Positions 1 through 8,955 of a stretch of 64,000 nucleotides of DNA are shown piece by piece. Position 1 is the first letter of the stretch, and each line of letters opens with the position of its first letter. The notes beneath the pieces were generated by a model. It saw nothing but the letters and a program-made list of their open reading frames with translations, was not told the DNA's origin and did no database searches. The stretch lies in NCBI RefSeq assembly GCF_001931485.1, contig NZ_MSDV01000034.1, forward strand, positions 62,001 through 126,000, in the 5' to 3' direction. A program made the translations under genes and the position numbers. The DNA is from Burkholderia sp. SRS-W-2-2016. Lineage in GTDB: Bacteria > Pseudomonadota > Gammaproteobacteria > Burkholderiales > Burkholderiaceae.

Positions 1-2026
1 CGCCGCGCTTCAGCCCGAACTTGCCGAGCAGCTCGACCACGCGTGCCGCCTGCTTCAGCGTACGCACGAACGGCACCATGATCTCGACGTTGTCCAGACC
101 CATCTCTTCACGCACCTTCTTCAGCGCGACGCATTCCATCTGGAACGCCTCGGCGAAGTCTTCCGCGATATAGCGCGACGCGCCGCGGAAGCCGAGCATC
201 GGGTTTTCCTCGTCCGGCTCGTAGCGCGAACCGCCGATCAGCTTCTTGTACTCGTTCGACTTGAAGTCCGACATACGCACGATCACGGGCTTCGGATAGA
301 ACGCCGCCGCGATCGTCGCGATGCCTTCGGTCAGCTTGTCGACGTAGAACGCGCGCGGCGACGCGTGACCGCGCGCAACGCTTTCGACCGCCTTCTTCAG
401 GTCCTGATCGATGTTCGGGTACTCGAGAATCGCCTTCGGGTGCACGCCGATGTTGTTGTTGATGATGAACTCGAGACGCGCGAGACCGACACCTGCGTTC
501 GGCAGTTGCGAGAAGTCGAACGCGAGCTGCGGGTTGCCGACGTTCATCATGATCTTGACCGGAATCTCCGGCAGCTCGCCGCGCTGCACTTCGGTGATTT
601 CGGTTTCGAGCAGACCGTCGTAGATCTTGCCTTCGTCGCCTTCCGCGCACGACACGGTGACGAGCGCGCCGTCCTTCAGCACGTCGGTCGCGTCGCCGCA
701 GCCGACCACCGCCGGCACGCCGAGCTCACGCGCGATGATCGCCGCGTGGCAGGTCCGGCCGCCGCGGTTCGTAACGATCGCCGCTGCGCGCTTCATCACC
801 GGCTCCCAGTTCGGGTCGGTCATGTCGGCGACCAGCACGTCGCCCGGCTGCACGCGGTCCATTTCCGACGGATCGTGGATCACACGCACCGGACCCGCGC
901 CGATCTTCTGGCCGATTGCACGGCCGGTGGTCAGCACGTTCGACTGGCCCTTCAGCTTGAAGCGCTGTTCGGCCTTGCCGCCGCCCTGGCTCTTCACGGT
1001 TTCCGGACGCGCCTGCAGGATGAAGATCTTGCCGTCGCGGCCGTCTTTACCCCACTCGATGTCCATCGGACGCTGGTAGTGCTTTTCGATGATGACCGCG
1101 TACTTCGCCAGTTCGATCACGTCTTCGTCGGTGATCGAGAAGCGGTTGCGCTGCTCGTGCGCGACGTCGACGGTCTTCACGCGGCCCGGCTCGCCCGGCT
1201 TGGTGAATTCCATCTTGATCAGCTTCGAGCCGATCGAGCGGCGGATGATCGGGTACTTGCCTTGCGCGAGCGTGGTCTTGAAGACGTAGAACTCGTCCGG
1301 ATTCACCGCGCCCTGCACGACGGTTTCGCCGAGGCCGTAGCTCGACGTGATGAAGACCGCGTCCTTGAAGCCCGATTCGGTGTCGAGCGTAAACATCACG
1401 CCGGCGGCGCCGACGTCCGAGCGCACCATGCGCTGCACACCGGCCGACAACGCGACTTCAGCATGCGTGAAGCCCTTGTGGACGCGATAGGAGATAGCGC
1501 GGTCGTTGTACAGCGACGCGAACACGTGCTTCATGCGATCGAGCACGTCGTCGATGCCGACCACGTTCAGATAGCTTTCCTGCTGACCGGCGAACGATGC
1601 ATCCGGCAGGTCTTCCGCGGTCGCGGACGAGCGCACGGCAAACGACAGCTCTTCGGGCGAGCTGTTTTGCAGCGTGTCGAAACCCGCGCGAATGTCAGCC
1701 TCGAGCTGCGGCTGCAGCGGCGCGTCGACGATCCATTGACGGATCTCCTTGCCCGCTTCGGCGAGTGCCTTCACGTCGTCGACGTCGAGCGTTTCGAGAC
1801 GTTTGGCGATGCGTTCGGTCAGATTGTTGTGCTGCAGGAAGTCGCGGAAAGCGAGCGCCGTGGTGGCGAAACCGGTCGGCACGCGCACGCCTGCTTCGGC
1901 GAGCTGGCTGATCATCTCGCCCAGCGACGCATTCTTGCCGCCGACGATTTCCACGTCGGTCATCCGCAACTGCTCGAACGGAACTACATACGCCTTATCC
2001 TTTGCGACGGTAACTGCGTTAGTCAT
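1..2026 (-). CDS. ppsA: Phosphoenolpyruvate synthase (pyruvate, water dikinase), 3' end outside window
   Basis: Converts pyruvate, ATP and water to phosphoenolpyruvate, AMP and phosphate in the cytosol, the first step of gluconeogenesis from C3 compounds. The visible 675 residues begin MTNAVTVAKDKAYVVPF and carry the N-terminal nucleotide-binding domain (GGKNASLGEM near residue 30, FAVRSSATAEDLPDASFAGQ near 130) and the mobile phosphohistidine domain (GGRTCHAAIIARE, His near 425). The start of the PEP-utilising barrel follows (GVGLARLEFI). The family is about 800 residues, so the C-terminal catalytic part lies beyond base 1; this is a window cut, not a truncation. The ATG at 2026 has a purine-rich AGGGG a few bases upstream. 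It diverges from ppsR, whose product is known to switch this enzyme on and off. Confidence 0.97.
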   Translation of the reverse strand, partial: MTNAVTVAKDKAYVVPFEQLRMTDVEIVGGKNASLGEMISQLAEAGVRVPTGFATTALAFRDFLQHNNLTERIAKRLETLDVDDVKALAEAGKEIRQWIVDAPLQPQLEADIRAGFDTLQNSSPEELSFAVRSSATAEDLPDASFAGQQESYLNVVGIDDVLDRMKHVFASLYNDRAISYRVHKGFTHAEVALSAGVQRMVRSDVGAAGVMFTLDTESGFKDAVFITSSYGLGETVVQGAVNPDEFYVFKTTLAQGKYPIIRRSIGSKLIKMEFTKPGEPGRVKTVDVAHEQRNRFSITDEDVIELAKYAVIIEKHYQRPMDIEWGKDGRDGKIFILQARPETVKSQGGGKAEQRFKLKGQSNVLTTGRAIGQKIGAGPVRVIHDPSEMDRVQPGDVLVADMTDPNWEPVMKRAAAIVTNRGGRTCHAAIIARELGVPAVVGCGDATDVLKDGALVTVSCAEGDEGKIYDGLLETEITEVQRGELPEIPVKIMMNVGNPQLAFDFSQLPNAGVGLARLEFIINNNIGVHPKAILEYPNIDQDLKKAVESVARGHASPRAFYVDKLTEGIATIAAAFYPKPVIVRMSDFKSNEYKKLIGGSRYEPDEENPMLGFRGASRYIAEDFAEAFQMECVALKKVREEMGLDNVEIMVPFVRTLKQAARVVELLGKFGLKRG

Positions 2027-2040
2027 ACAAGCCCCTAAGT

Positions 2041-2055
2041 GTGAAAGAAATTCAC
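2041..2055. promoter_or_regulatory. Short inverted repeat in the ppsA leader
   Basis: GTGAA-N5-TTCAC lies 15 bases upstream of the ppsA start codon. The arms are only five bases, so this could be a small hairpin in the leader, an operator half-site pair, or chance. Confidence 0.25.
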
Positions 2056-2115
2056 GGCTGTGCAAGTGGGCTTGAACACGGGCGGCCCATTGGAAGCTCG
2101 ACCCCGTGTCTTGCA

Positions 2116-2329
2116 CAACCTGTTAGATAAGCAATCGCGGTGGCATTCAACGCGGACGCGGCGCGCTGAGCGAGCGCGCCGGCCGTGCGATGAAGAAGAA
2201 CGCGATTGGCGGAGTTTGCCGTTCGATCCATCATGTTCGACGCACGTTGGCGACCAATAACATGATGTTGAACGTTCGTTCGCGGCGAGTTAGCCGCCAA
2301 TCGCCTGCAATTGCTTATCCAACAGGTTG
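2116..2329. repeat. Nested inverted repeats in the ppsA/ppsR divergent region
   Basis: Three inverted repeats sit one inside another. The outer arms are 2116-2135 and 2310-2329 (20 bp, one mismatch; core AACCTGTTAGATAAGCAAT). The middle arms are 2203-2212 and 2294-2303 (CGATTGGCGG, perfect). The inner arms are 2229-2237 and 2259-2267 (CATCATGTT, perfect). The sequence is clearly less GC-rich than the flanking genes. The arrangement suggests a paired operator, a pair of divergent promoters sharing elements, or a long structured transcript. The family of any binding protein is not evident. Confidence 0.75.
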
Positions 2330-2339
2330 CCGCTATTCT
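2311..2339 (+). promoter_or_regulatory. Candidate sigma-70 promoter toward ppsR
   Basis: TTGCTT (2311-2316), a 17-bp spacer and TATTCT (2334-2339) face ppsR. The -35 box lies inside the right outer arm of the inverted repeat. The mirror arm also holds TTGCTT facing ppsA, with the weaker AGACAC 17 bp downstream. Transcription from here would give ppsR a leader of about 245 bases. Confidence 0.45.
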
Positions 2340-2590
2340 ACCGTGCCGACTCCTGAAATGTGGCAGTCGGACGAGAATTGCGCCTCGATTCGCGCCCCGA
2401 CCCAGCCAGCGGGCTTCTGCGCGGCATGAAGGCCCGGGTGCGAGCGTGGCGCTCACGGCGCGCTGCGTCGACGTCGCCCGTCTCCGGTCAGCCACCGGAC
2501 CGCGGCAGCGCCGCAGCGCTGATAGATCCGAGCGCGCTGCGCTTCGCCATTGTCGACGCGCAAACGCCGCTCACGTTCCCAGTTCCACTG

Positions 2591-3406
2591 ATGCCGCCCA
2601 CCGTATTCATCGTCTCCGACGGTACCGGGATTACTGCCGAAACCTTCGCGCATTCGATCCTCTCCCAGTTCGACCAGAAATTCCGCCTGGTTCGCGTGCC
2701 TTTCGTCGACTCGACCGAAAAGGCCTATGTGACGCTCGAAAAAATCAACGAGTCGGTCATCCAGGACGGCCGCCGGCCGATCGTCTTCACGACGCTCGTC
2801 GATAGCGCGTCGAATCAGATCGTCAAGGGCTCGAATGCGCTTGTGCTCGACATGTTTCAGACCTTTGTCGAGCCGCTGGAGCAGGAGCTCGAACTGAAGT
2901 CGAGCCACGCGATGGGCCGCGGTCACCAGAACGCGGACACCGAGGAGTACAAGAACCGGATCGAGGCGATCAATTTCTCGCTCGCGCACGACGACGGCCA
3001 GTCGAACCGCAATCTGGCAGACGCGGACGTGATCCTGGTCGGCGTGTCGCGCAGCGGCAAGACGCCGACCAGCCTCTATCTGGCGATGCAGTATGGGGTG
3101 AAGGCGGCGAACTATCCGCTGATTCCGGAAGACTTCGAACGCGGCAAGCTGCCGACGCCGCTGCTCGAGCACCGGCAGAAGATGTTCGGTTTGTCGATCG
3201 ATCCGCAGCGTTTGTCGGAGATCCGTAACGAGCGGCGCCCGGGCAGCAAGTACGCGGCGCTGGAAAACTGCCGCTACGAGATCAACGAAGCCGAGACGAT
3301 GATGCGGCGCGAGGGGATCAAGTGGCTGTCGTCGACCCACAAGTCGATCGAAGAAATCGCGACGACGATCCTGCAGGAAATCAAGCTGGACCGGCCGTCG
3401 TATTGA
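2591..3406 (+). CDS. ppsR: PEP synthase regulatory protein (kinase/phosphorylase, DUF299 family)
   Basis: Bifunctional enzyme that inactivates PEP synthase by ADP-dependent threonine phosphorylation and reactivates it by phosphate-dependent removal. The 271 residues start MPPTVFIVSDGTGITAET, the conserved family N-terminus. A P-loop-like GVSRSGKTPTS lies near residue 150, and the family signature region LADADVILVG precedes it. The frame is open upstream to a GTG at 2360, but that extension is low-complexity and unlike the family, so I chose the ATG at 2591 although no good Shine-Dalgarno is visible. It diverges from its target gene ppsA, a classic pairing. Confidence 0.93.
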   Translation: MPPTVFIVSDGTGITAETFAHSILSQFDQKFRLVRVPFVDSTEKAYVTLEKINESVIQDGRRPIVFTTLVDSASNQIVKGSNALVLDMFQTFVEPLEQELELKSSHAMGRGHQNADTEEYKNRIEAINFSLAHDDGQSNRNLADADVILVGVSRSGKTPTSLYLAMQYGVKAANYPLIPEDFERGKLPTPLLEHRQKMFGLSIDPQRLSEIRNERRPGSKYAALENCRYEINEAETMMRREGIKWLSSTHKSIEEIATTILQEIKLDRPSY

Positions 3407-3424
3407 GCGGCGCCTGACTTTGAC

Positions 3425-3458
3425 GCGTTGCGCGGCCGGACACAACGGCGCGCAACGC
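3425..3458. terminator. Hairpin between convergent ppsR and trmH
   Basis: GCGTTGCGCG at 3425-3434 pairs with CGCGCAACGC at 3449-3458 (10 bp, perfect). No strong T-run follows on either strand, so it is only a terminator-like structure placed where both converging transcripts end. Confidence 0.4.
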
Positions 3459-3465
3459 CATTTGC

Positions 3466-4278
3466 TTACTTCGGGCTCCTGGCCCCACCGCGCTGCTGCC
3501 GGCACTGCTCGAACACGCAGACCGCCGCCGCGGCCGCCACGTTCAGCGATTCCATTCCGCCCGGCTGCGGAATCGTCACCCGCAACGACACCGCGTCGCG
3601 CCAGATCTGCGACACCCCCGCCCCTTCGTTGCCGAACACCCACGCGAGCGGCCCGCTCAGGTCGCAGTCATAGATCGCCTCGGCGCCGTGCGAGTCGGTG
3701 ATCACGACCGGCACCGCCAGACGTTCGAGCAACGTGCCCGCTTCGACGTCCTCATGAATCTGCAACAGGAAATGCGCGCCCATCCCCGAGCGCAGCACCT
3801 TCGACGACCACGCATACGCGGTGCCCGGCGCGCAGAACACGTGCTCAATGCCGGCGGCGGCCGCGCTGCGCAAAATCGAGCCGACGTTGCCCGCATCCTG
3901 CACGCCATCGAGCACGAGACAGTTGTGCGTGATCCGTTCCGGCAGAGGCGCGTCGAGCTTCTCGACCAGCAGCACAAGGCCGACCCCGTGCACGACGTTC
4001 GATAGCTGACCGAACAATGCATCGGGCAGCGTCACGAGCCGGTGCTCGTCGATGCGCGACACGATCGCCTGCGCTTCGTCGTGACGCAGCGCGCCTTCGG
4101 TGACGACGCACAACTCGGGCTGACCGGCGACGTCCAGGTACGCACTCGCCAGATGGAAGCCTTCGAGCAGCGCATGGCCGCTGCGGCGCTGTTGATGCGT
4201 CGAACCGGCCAGTGCCTTCAGGCGCTTGTAGAGCGGATTGTCCCGCGAGGTGATGGCTTTCACAGGCAGCGAAGGCAA
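3466..4278 (-). CDS. SpoU-class (TrmH family) RNA 2'-O-methyltransferase
   Basis: Predicted SAM-dependent methyltransferase of the SPOUT superfamily acting on rRNA or tRNA ribose. Of 270 residues, about 100 form an N-terminal substrate-binding domain (NPLYKRLKALAGS, GHALLEGFHL). The knotted catalytic domain has all three family motifs: DAGNVGSILRSAAA near 130-145, FGNEGAGVS near 215 and IPQPGGMESLNVAAAAAV near 240. The family usually ends soon after motif 3, as here. It is the last gene of the long rpsB-to-trmH run, 75 bases after rnhB. The substrate nucleotide cannot be deduced; a TrmH/RlmB-like 23S rRNA role is a guess. Confidence 0.88.
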   Translation of the reverse strand: MPSLPVKAITSRDNPLYKRLKALAGSTHQQRRSGHALLEGFHLASAYLDVAGQPELCVVTEGALRHDEAQAIVSRIDEHRLVTLPDALFGQLSNVVHGVGLVLLVEKLDAPLPERITHNCLVLDGVQDAGNVGSILRSAAAAGIEHVFCAPGTAYAWSSKVLRSGMGAHFLLQIHEDVEAGTLLERLAVPVVITDSHGAEAIYDCDLSGPLAWVFGNEGAGVSQIWRDAVSLRVTIPQPGGMESLNVAAAAAVCVFEQCRQQRGGARSPK

Positions 4279-4353
4279 TGAGAATGGATAAGGGAGGAAC
4301 TGGCGCTTCGGAACTGCGACGCGGACCGTGCGTGGACCGCGCCGCCGCGGTCT

Positions 4354-5100
4354 TTATGCGAGACCGGCCGCGCCGAACGCGTCGTTATCGAGCAGCGCAT
4401 CGGCCACGACGACCGCCTCGGCCGTCACTAAAGGCACAGCCGTGCCGAAACGCAGATGCGCTTCACGCACCGGCGCGAACGAACGCCGATGATGCGCGCA
4501 CGGACCATGCTCGCGCAGCGCCGCCAGATGTTGCGGCGTGCCGTAACCGGAATGCGCGTCGAAGCCGTACATCGGAAAGGCCTCGTGCAACTGGAGCAGC
4601 ATGCGGTCGCGTGTGACCTTCGCGAGAATCGACGCCGCCGAAATGCTCTTCACGAGCGCGTCGCCGCCGATCACCGCCTCGCTGCGAATGGACAGCGTCG
4701 GGCAGCGGTTGCCGTCGATCTTGACCAGCGTCGGCACGACCGCCAGGCCCTCCACCGCGCGCTTCATCGCGAGCATGGTGGCGTGCAGAATGTTCAGCGA
4801 ATCGATTTCCTCGACCGTGGCCGACGCGATGCAGTAAGCGAGCGCGCGATCGACGATCTTCTCGTACAGCTCTTCGCGCTTCTTCGCGCTGAGCGCCTTC
4901 GAATCGTCGAGACCGCGAATCATCGGCTTGGCCGGATCGAAGATCACCGCCGCGGCGACCACCGGACCGGCCAGCGGTCCGCGCCCCGCCTCGTCGACGC
5001 CGCAGACGATGTCTTCAGCACTCTCGAAGTTTAGGCCGGCCTGGGTAGTCACCCGGACCACGGCCGCGGTCTTGCGGCGCGGCGCGCGCGCTGCGGTCAT
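4354..5100 (-). CDS. rnhB: Ribonuclease HII
   Basis: Cuts RNA in RNA-DNA hybrids and removes misincorporated ribonucleotides. The 248-residue protein has the catalytic GVDEAGRGPLAGPV (Asp36, Glu37), LDDSKALSAKKRE, KIDGNRCP and the C-terminal DAHSGYGTPQH and HRRSFAPV blocks. About 30 N-terminal residues precede the conserved domain, and a later start is possible. The ATG overlaps the lpxB stop by four bases (ATGA), so the two genes are translationally coupled, as in other beta- and gamma-proteobacteria. Confidence 0.95.
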   Translation of the reverse strand: MTAARAPRRKTAAVVRVTTQAGLNFESAEDIVCGVDEAGRGPLAGPVVAAAVIFDPAKPMIRGLDDSKALSAKKREELYEKIVDRALAYCIASATVEEIDSLNILHATMLAMKRAVEGLAVVPTLVKIDGNRCPTLSIRSEAVIGGDALVKSISAASILAKVTRDRMLLQLHEAFPMYGFDAHSGYGTPQHLAALREHGPCAHHRRSFAPVREAHLRFGTAVPLVTAEAVVVADALLDNDAFGAAGLA

Positions 5101-6266
5101 GGCCGCCCCGCCCGCTGTTCGACGACGCTCGCGACCACTTCCGCCGCGCGCTGCGCGGTGTTCTGCTTCAGCACGTGATGCATCTCCGTGAAGATTTCCG
5201 TCAGCGTGCGCCGGTTCGCTTCGTCGCGCAACTGTTTCAGGGTCGCCTCGGCGAGCGCCTGCGGAGTCGCGAAGTGCTGCAGGATTTCCGGCACCACGAA
5301 GCGCCCGGCCAGAATGTTCGGCAGGCCGACATATGGCAGATAGCCCTGACGGCGCATGATCTGGCCGGTCAGCCAGGGCACCTTGTACGAGATCACCATC
5401 GGCTTTTTCAGCAGTGCGGCTTCGAGCGTGACGGTACCGCTTTTCACGAGGATCGCATCGGCGGCGGTCATCGCGAGTTGCGACTGGCCGTCGGTGATGG
5501 TCAGCGCGAGGCCCGGATGCGCGTCGACGAGCGGCTGCAGCATTGCGCGCAGCGTCGGCGTGGCCGCCGGCATCACGAAGCGCAGACCCGGCTCCTGATG
5601 CTGCATCATTTCCATCGCCGCGAAAAACGTCGGGCCGATCAGATCGATTTCGGAGCGCCGGCTACCCGGCAACACCGCAATCACCGGGCCGTCTTCCGCA
5701 AGGCCGAGCTGGCGGCGCGCGCCGAGCGTGTCCGGCTCGAGCGGAATCTGGTCGGCGAGCGGATGACCGACGTACGACGCCGCGACGCCCGCTTTTTCGA
5801 GCAGCGCGGTTTCGAACGGGAACACGCACAGCATGTGGTCGACCGCTTTCGCGATCTTCTTGATGCGCCCGCCGCGCCACGCCCAGATCGACGGACAGAC
5901 GAAGTGCACGGTCGGAATGCCGGCATCGCGCAGCCGATGCTCGAGCCCGAAGTTGAAATCGGGCGCATCGACGCCGACGAACACCGACGGCGGCTCCGCG
6001 AGCAGCTGGCGCTTCAGTTCGTTGCGGATGCCGAGAATTTCGGGGATGTGCCGCAGTGCTTCGACATAGCCGCGCACCGTCAGCTTTTCCATCGGCCAGT
6101 GGGCATCGAAACCCGCGGCGATCATGCGCGGGCCGCCAATGCCGTAGTACTGCGTGCCATCCGGCAGCCGGCTGGAGAGACCGTCGAGCAGAGAGGCGGC
6201 GAGCAGGTCGCCGGACGGCTCGCCGGCCACCATCGCGACGCGCAGCGGACTGGGTTGCAACGCCAT
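5097..6266 (-). CDS. lpxB: Lipid-A-disaccharide synthase
   Basis: Joins UDP-2,3-diacylglucosamine and lipid X to form the beta-1',6 disaccharide of lipid A at the inner face of the cytoplasmic membrane. The 389 residues include the N-terminal MVAGEPSGDLLAA motif, the FVGVDAPDFNFGLE block near 95-110, CPSIWAWR, VGHPLADQIP and AVLPGSRRSEI, all typical of the GT19 family. Length is normal. Its start is three bases beyond the lpxA stop codon, and its stop overlaps rnhB. Confidence 0.97.
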   Translation of the reverse strand: MALQPSPLRVAMVAGEPSGDLLAASLLDGLSSRLPDGTQYYGIGGPRMIAAGFDAHWPMEKLTVRGYVEALRHIPEILGIRNELKRQLLAEPPSVFVGVDAPDFNFGLEHRLRDAGIPTVHFVCPSIWAWRGGRIKKIAKAVDHMLCVFPFETALLEKAGVAASYVGHPLADQIPLEPDTLGARRQLGLAEDGPVIAVLPGSRRSEIDLIGPTFFAAMEMMQHQEPGLRFVMPAATPTLRAMLQPLVDAHPGLALTITDGQSQLAMTAADAILVKSGTVTLEAALLKKPMVISYKVPWLTGQIMRRQGYLPYVGLPNILAGRFVVPEILQHFATPQALAEATLKQLRDEANRRTLTEIFTEMHHVLKQNTAQRAAEVVASVVEQRAGRP

Positions 6267-6269
6267 CGC

Positions 6270-7058
6270 CTAGCGGATGATGCCGCGCTGCGACGCTTCG
6301 ACGAACGCGAGCAGCGTCTGCACCGGCGCGTCGCCGTCACCGCCAGCCGCGCCGAGTTCGCGCAGCTGCACCTTCGCCTCTTCGAGCGACAGACCGTTCT
6401 TGTACAGCACGCGATACGCGGTCCGCAGCACCGAAATCGCGTCCGCTGAGAAGCCGCGGCGACGCAGCCCTTCGACGTTGATCCCGTGCGGCTCGGCCTT
6501 GTTACCCGCGGCAATCACGAACGGCGGGATGTCCTGCACCAGCGCCGACGCGCCGCCGAGCATCGAATGCGCGCCGATGCGCACGAACTGATGCACGCCC
6601 GACATGCCGCCGATGATCGCGTGGTCGCCGATCGTCACGTGGCCGGCCATCTGCGCGTTGCTCGACAGGATCACGTTGTTGCCGACGTGGCAGTCGTGGC
6701 CGATGTGCACATAGGCCATGATCCAATTGTCGTCGCCGAGCGTGGTGACGCCGGCGTCCTGCGTGGTGCCGGTGTGGATCGTGGTGAATTCGCGGATCGT
6801 GTTGCGGTTGCCGATCACGAGCCGGGTCGGCTCGTCGCGGTACTTCATGTCCTGCGGACGGCCGCCGACCGATGCGTAGTGGCCGATGCGGTTGTCTTCG
6901 CCGATCGTGGTGTGCCCTTCGATCACGCTGTGCGACCCGACCGTGCTGCGCGCGCCGATCGTCACGTGTGCGCCGATCACGGCGTACGGTCCGACTTCGA
7001 CGGATTCGTCGAGCTGCGCGCCCGCTTCGATGATCGCAGTGGGATGAATCCTGCTCAT
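6270..7058 (-). CDS. lpxA: UDP-N-acetylglucosamine O-acyltransferase
   Basis: First committed lipid A enzyme, moving a 3-hydroxyacyl chain from ACP to UDP-GlcNAc. The 262 residues open with left-handed beta-helix hexapeptide repeats (IHPTAIIEAGAQLDESVEVG). They carry the catalytic-region HIGHDCHVGNNVI and the family motif GGRPQDMKYRDEPTRL. The C-terminal third is the helical ACP-contact domain (GLRRRGFSADAISVLRTAYR). It sits between fabZ and lpxB in the conserved lipid A order. Confidence 0.97.
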   Translation of the reverse strand: MSRIHPTAIIEAGAQLDESVEVGPYAVIGAHVTIGARSTVGSHSVIEGHTTIGEDNRIGHYASVGGRPQDMKYRDEPTRLVIGNRNTIREFTTIHTGTTQDAGVTTLGDDNWIMAYVHIGHDCHVGNNVILSSNAQMAGHVTIGDHAIIGGMSGVHQFVRIGAHSMLGGASALVQDIPPFVIAAGNKAEPHGINVEGLRRRGFSADAISVLRTAYRVLYKNGLSLEEAKVQLRELGAAGGDGDAPVQTLLAFVEASQRGIIR

Positions 7059-7155
7059 GCGTCCTCGCTTCTGATTCTGTTGCGTTGTCTGGATGGACTC
7101 GCGCGCGGGCCGGGAGCGCGCTCTGCGCGCGCCGCCGCTGGCCCGCTCACGGGCT

Positions 7156-7620
7156 TCAGGCGTCTTTGTCCGTGTGGCGCACCGCGCACATCAGATCGGC
7201 TTCCGCCGCGACGACGCCGTCCACTTCCGCGCGCGCCTTGAACTTCCAGATGCCGCGCATATGGCGCTCGAACGTGCAGTTCAGGATCAGCTGGTCGCCC
7301 GGTTCCACCACGCGCTTGAAGCGCGCATTGTCGATGCCGACGAACAGATACAGCGTGTTCGACGGATCGCTCGGCTCTTCCGAGAACGTCAGCAGCGCCG
7401 CGGTCTGCGCGAGCGCTTCGAGGATCAGCACGCCAGGCATCACCGGCCGCGTCGGGAAGTGTCCCTGGAAATACGGCTCATTGATCGACACGTTCTTCAA
7501 CGCTTTGATGCTCTTGTGCGGTTCGAGTTCGAGCACCCGGTCGACCAGCAGGATCGGATAACGATGCGGCAGCAGCGTGAGAATCTTATGAATGTCGAGA
7601 TTGATTTTTTCGGTGCTCAT
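7156..7620 (-). CDS. fabZ: 3-hydroxyacyl-[acyl-carrier-protein] dehydratase
   Basis: Dehydrates 3-hydroxyacyl-ACP in fatty-acid elongation and competes with LpxA/LpxD for the same hydroxyacyl-ACP pool. The 154 residues start MSTEKINLDIHKILTLLPHRYP and form a single hot-dog domain. The catalytic His is in YFQGHFPTRPVMPG (His54) and the Glu in VLILEALAQ (Glu68). An in-frame ATG at 7635 would add five residues; 7620 matches the usual N-terminus. It lies between lpxD and lpxA. Confidence 0.95.
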   Translation of the reverse strand: MSTEKINLDIHKILTLLPHRYPILLVDRVLELEPHKSIKALKNVSINEPYFQGHFPTRPVMPGVLILEALAQTAALLTFSEEPSDPSNTLYLFVGIDNARFKRVVEPGDQLILNCTFERHMRGIWKFKARAEVDGVVAAEADLMCAVRHTDKDA

Positions 7621-7802
7621 GGTGTTTCTGCTCACGCATTGACTGCGCGATGATGACTGCGGATGCTGGTGCAGGTGGGTTGAGAACGCGCGCGGCCGGC
7701 GCCTCTCGTGACCGGCGGCCGTGCCACCCGGTCACGGCAACCGGCTTTGCTTCCTGATGCTCGCCCGCTATTTTACGCGGTGCCGGCGCGCCGCCGGTGA
7801 TC

Positions 7803-8927
7803 TTAGGTGTTTGTACCCGGGGATGAGTCGGCTGCCGGGTTGCCGCCGGCATGGGCGCCCTTGTCCGCCGCGGCGGCTGCGTTCGCTTCGAGTGCCTTGA
7901 TACGGTCGCGCAGCTTGTCGATATTGCGCAGCAGCGCGGCGCTCTTGTTCCAGTCGGCGTGGTTCACGGCCGGGAACGCGCTCGTGTACATGCCGGGCTT
8001 GAGCAGCGACTTCGACACGCCGGACTTCGCGGTGACGATCACGTAATCGGCGAGCGTCACGTGGCCGGCAATCCCGACCGCGCCGCCGATCATGCAGTGA
8101 CGGCCGATCGTGGTGCTGCCCGCGATGCCCGCGCAGCCCGCGATCACCGTGTACGCGCCGACCTTGCAGTTGTGACCGATCTGCACGAGGTTGTCGATCT
8201 TCACGCACTCCTCGATGATCGTGTCGGCCATCGCGCCGCGGTCGATCGTGGTGTTCGCGCCGATTTCGACATCGTTTGCGATCGACACGCCGCCGACCTG
8301 CGGAATCTTCACCCAGCTGCCGGTGCGCGCCTCGCCTTCGCCGACGAAGTCCGGCGCGAAGCCGAAGCCGTCCGAGCCGATCACCGCGCCGGCGTGCACG
8401 ATCACGCGCTCGCCGAGCTTGCAGCCGTAGTAGACGGTCACGTTCGGATACAGATGCGAGTTCGCGCCGACCCGCGTGCCGCGGCCGATCACGACGTTCG
8501 CGTCGAGCCGCACGTGCTCGCCGATCACCGCGCCCGCTTCGACCGTGACGCGCGGGCCGAGCACCGCGCTCGCCGCGATCTGCGCGGACGGGTCGATGAC
8601 CGCGCTCGGATGCACGCCGGGCACCGCCTTCGGCGCCGCGAGGTCGATGAAGGTTTGCGCGACGCGCGCAAAGTAAGCGTACGGATTCGGCGTGACGATG
8701 AAGTTACGGCTGTCCGGCGTGGCCAGCTTCGCGAGGTCGCCGGCGCTGATCAGCACCGCGCCCGCGCGGGTCGTCTCGACCTGCGACAGATACTTCGGAT
8801 TGGCGAGGAACGCCAACTGGTCCGGGCCTGCCTGGTCGAGCGGCGCGAGACTGCCCACGCGCTGCGAACCGTTACCGACTACTTCACCGCCGAACCGCTG
8901 GACGATGTCCTCGAGCGTAAATCCCAT
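7803..8927 (-). CDS. lpxD: UDP-3-O-acylglucosamine N-acyltransferase
   Basis: Third lipid A step: N-acylation of UDP-3-O-acyl-glucosamine from hydroxyacyl-ACP. The 374-residue protein has the N-terminal uridine-binding domain (FTLEDIVQRFGGEVVG), a long hexapeptide beta-helix (VIDPSAQIAASAVLGP onward) with LVQIGHNCKVG holding the catalytic His, and a C-terminal helix. The last 25 residues are an Ala/Gly-rich tail beyond the usual end. It lies directly downstream of skp, as in most proteobacteria. Confidence 0.96.
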   Translation of the reverse strand: MGFTLEDIVQRFGGEVVGNGSQRVGSLAPLDQAGPDQLAFLANPKYLSQVETTRAGAVLISAGDLAKLATPDSRNFIVTPNPYAYFARVAQTFIDLAAPKAVPGVHPSAVIDPSAQIAASAVLGPRVTVEAGAVIGEHVRLDANVVIGRGTRVGANSHLYPNVTVYYGCKLGERVIVHAGAVIGSDGFGFAPDFVGEGEARTGSWVKIPQVGGVSIANDVEIGANTTIDRGAMADTIIEECVKIDNLVQIGHNCKVGAYTVIAGCAGIAGSTTIGRHCMIGGAVGIAGHVTLADYVIVTAKSGVSKSLLKPGMYTSAFPAVNHADWNKSAALLRNIDKLRDRIKALEANAAAAADKGAHAGGNPAADSSPGTNT

Positions 8928-8955
8928 GCCTATCCTGTCTCCTGTCCTGCGGTGC

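Noticed and set aside
365..2038. 557-residue plus-strand frame opposite ppsA
   Set aside because: It is antisense to a clear PEP synthase, Arg/His/Asp-rich in the way GC-rich shadow frames are, and has no recognisable domain.
2360..2590. 77-residue N-terminal extension of PpsR from GTG 2360
   Set aside because: It is Arg/Ala/Pro-rich and unlike the family, and family similarity begins exactly at the ATG at 2591.
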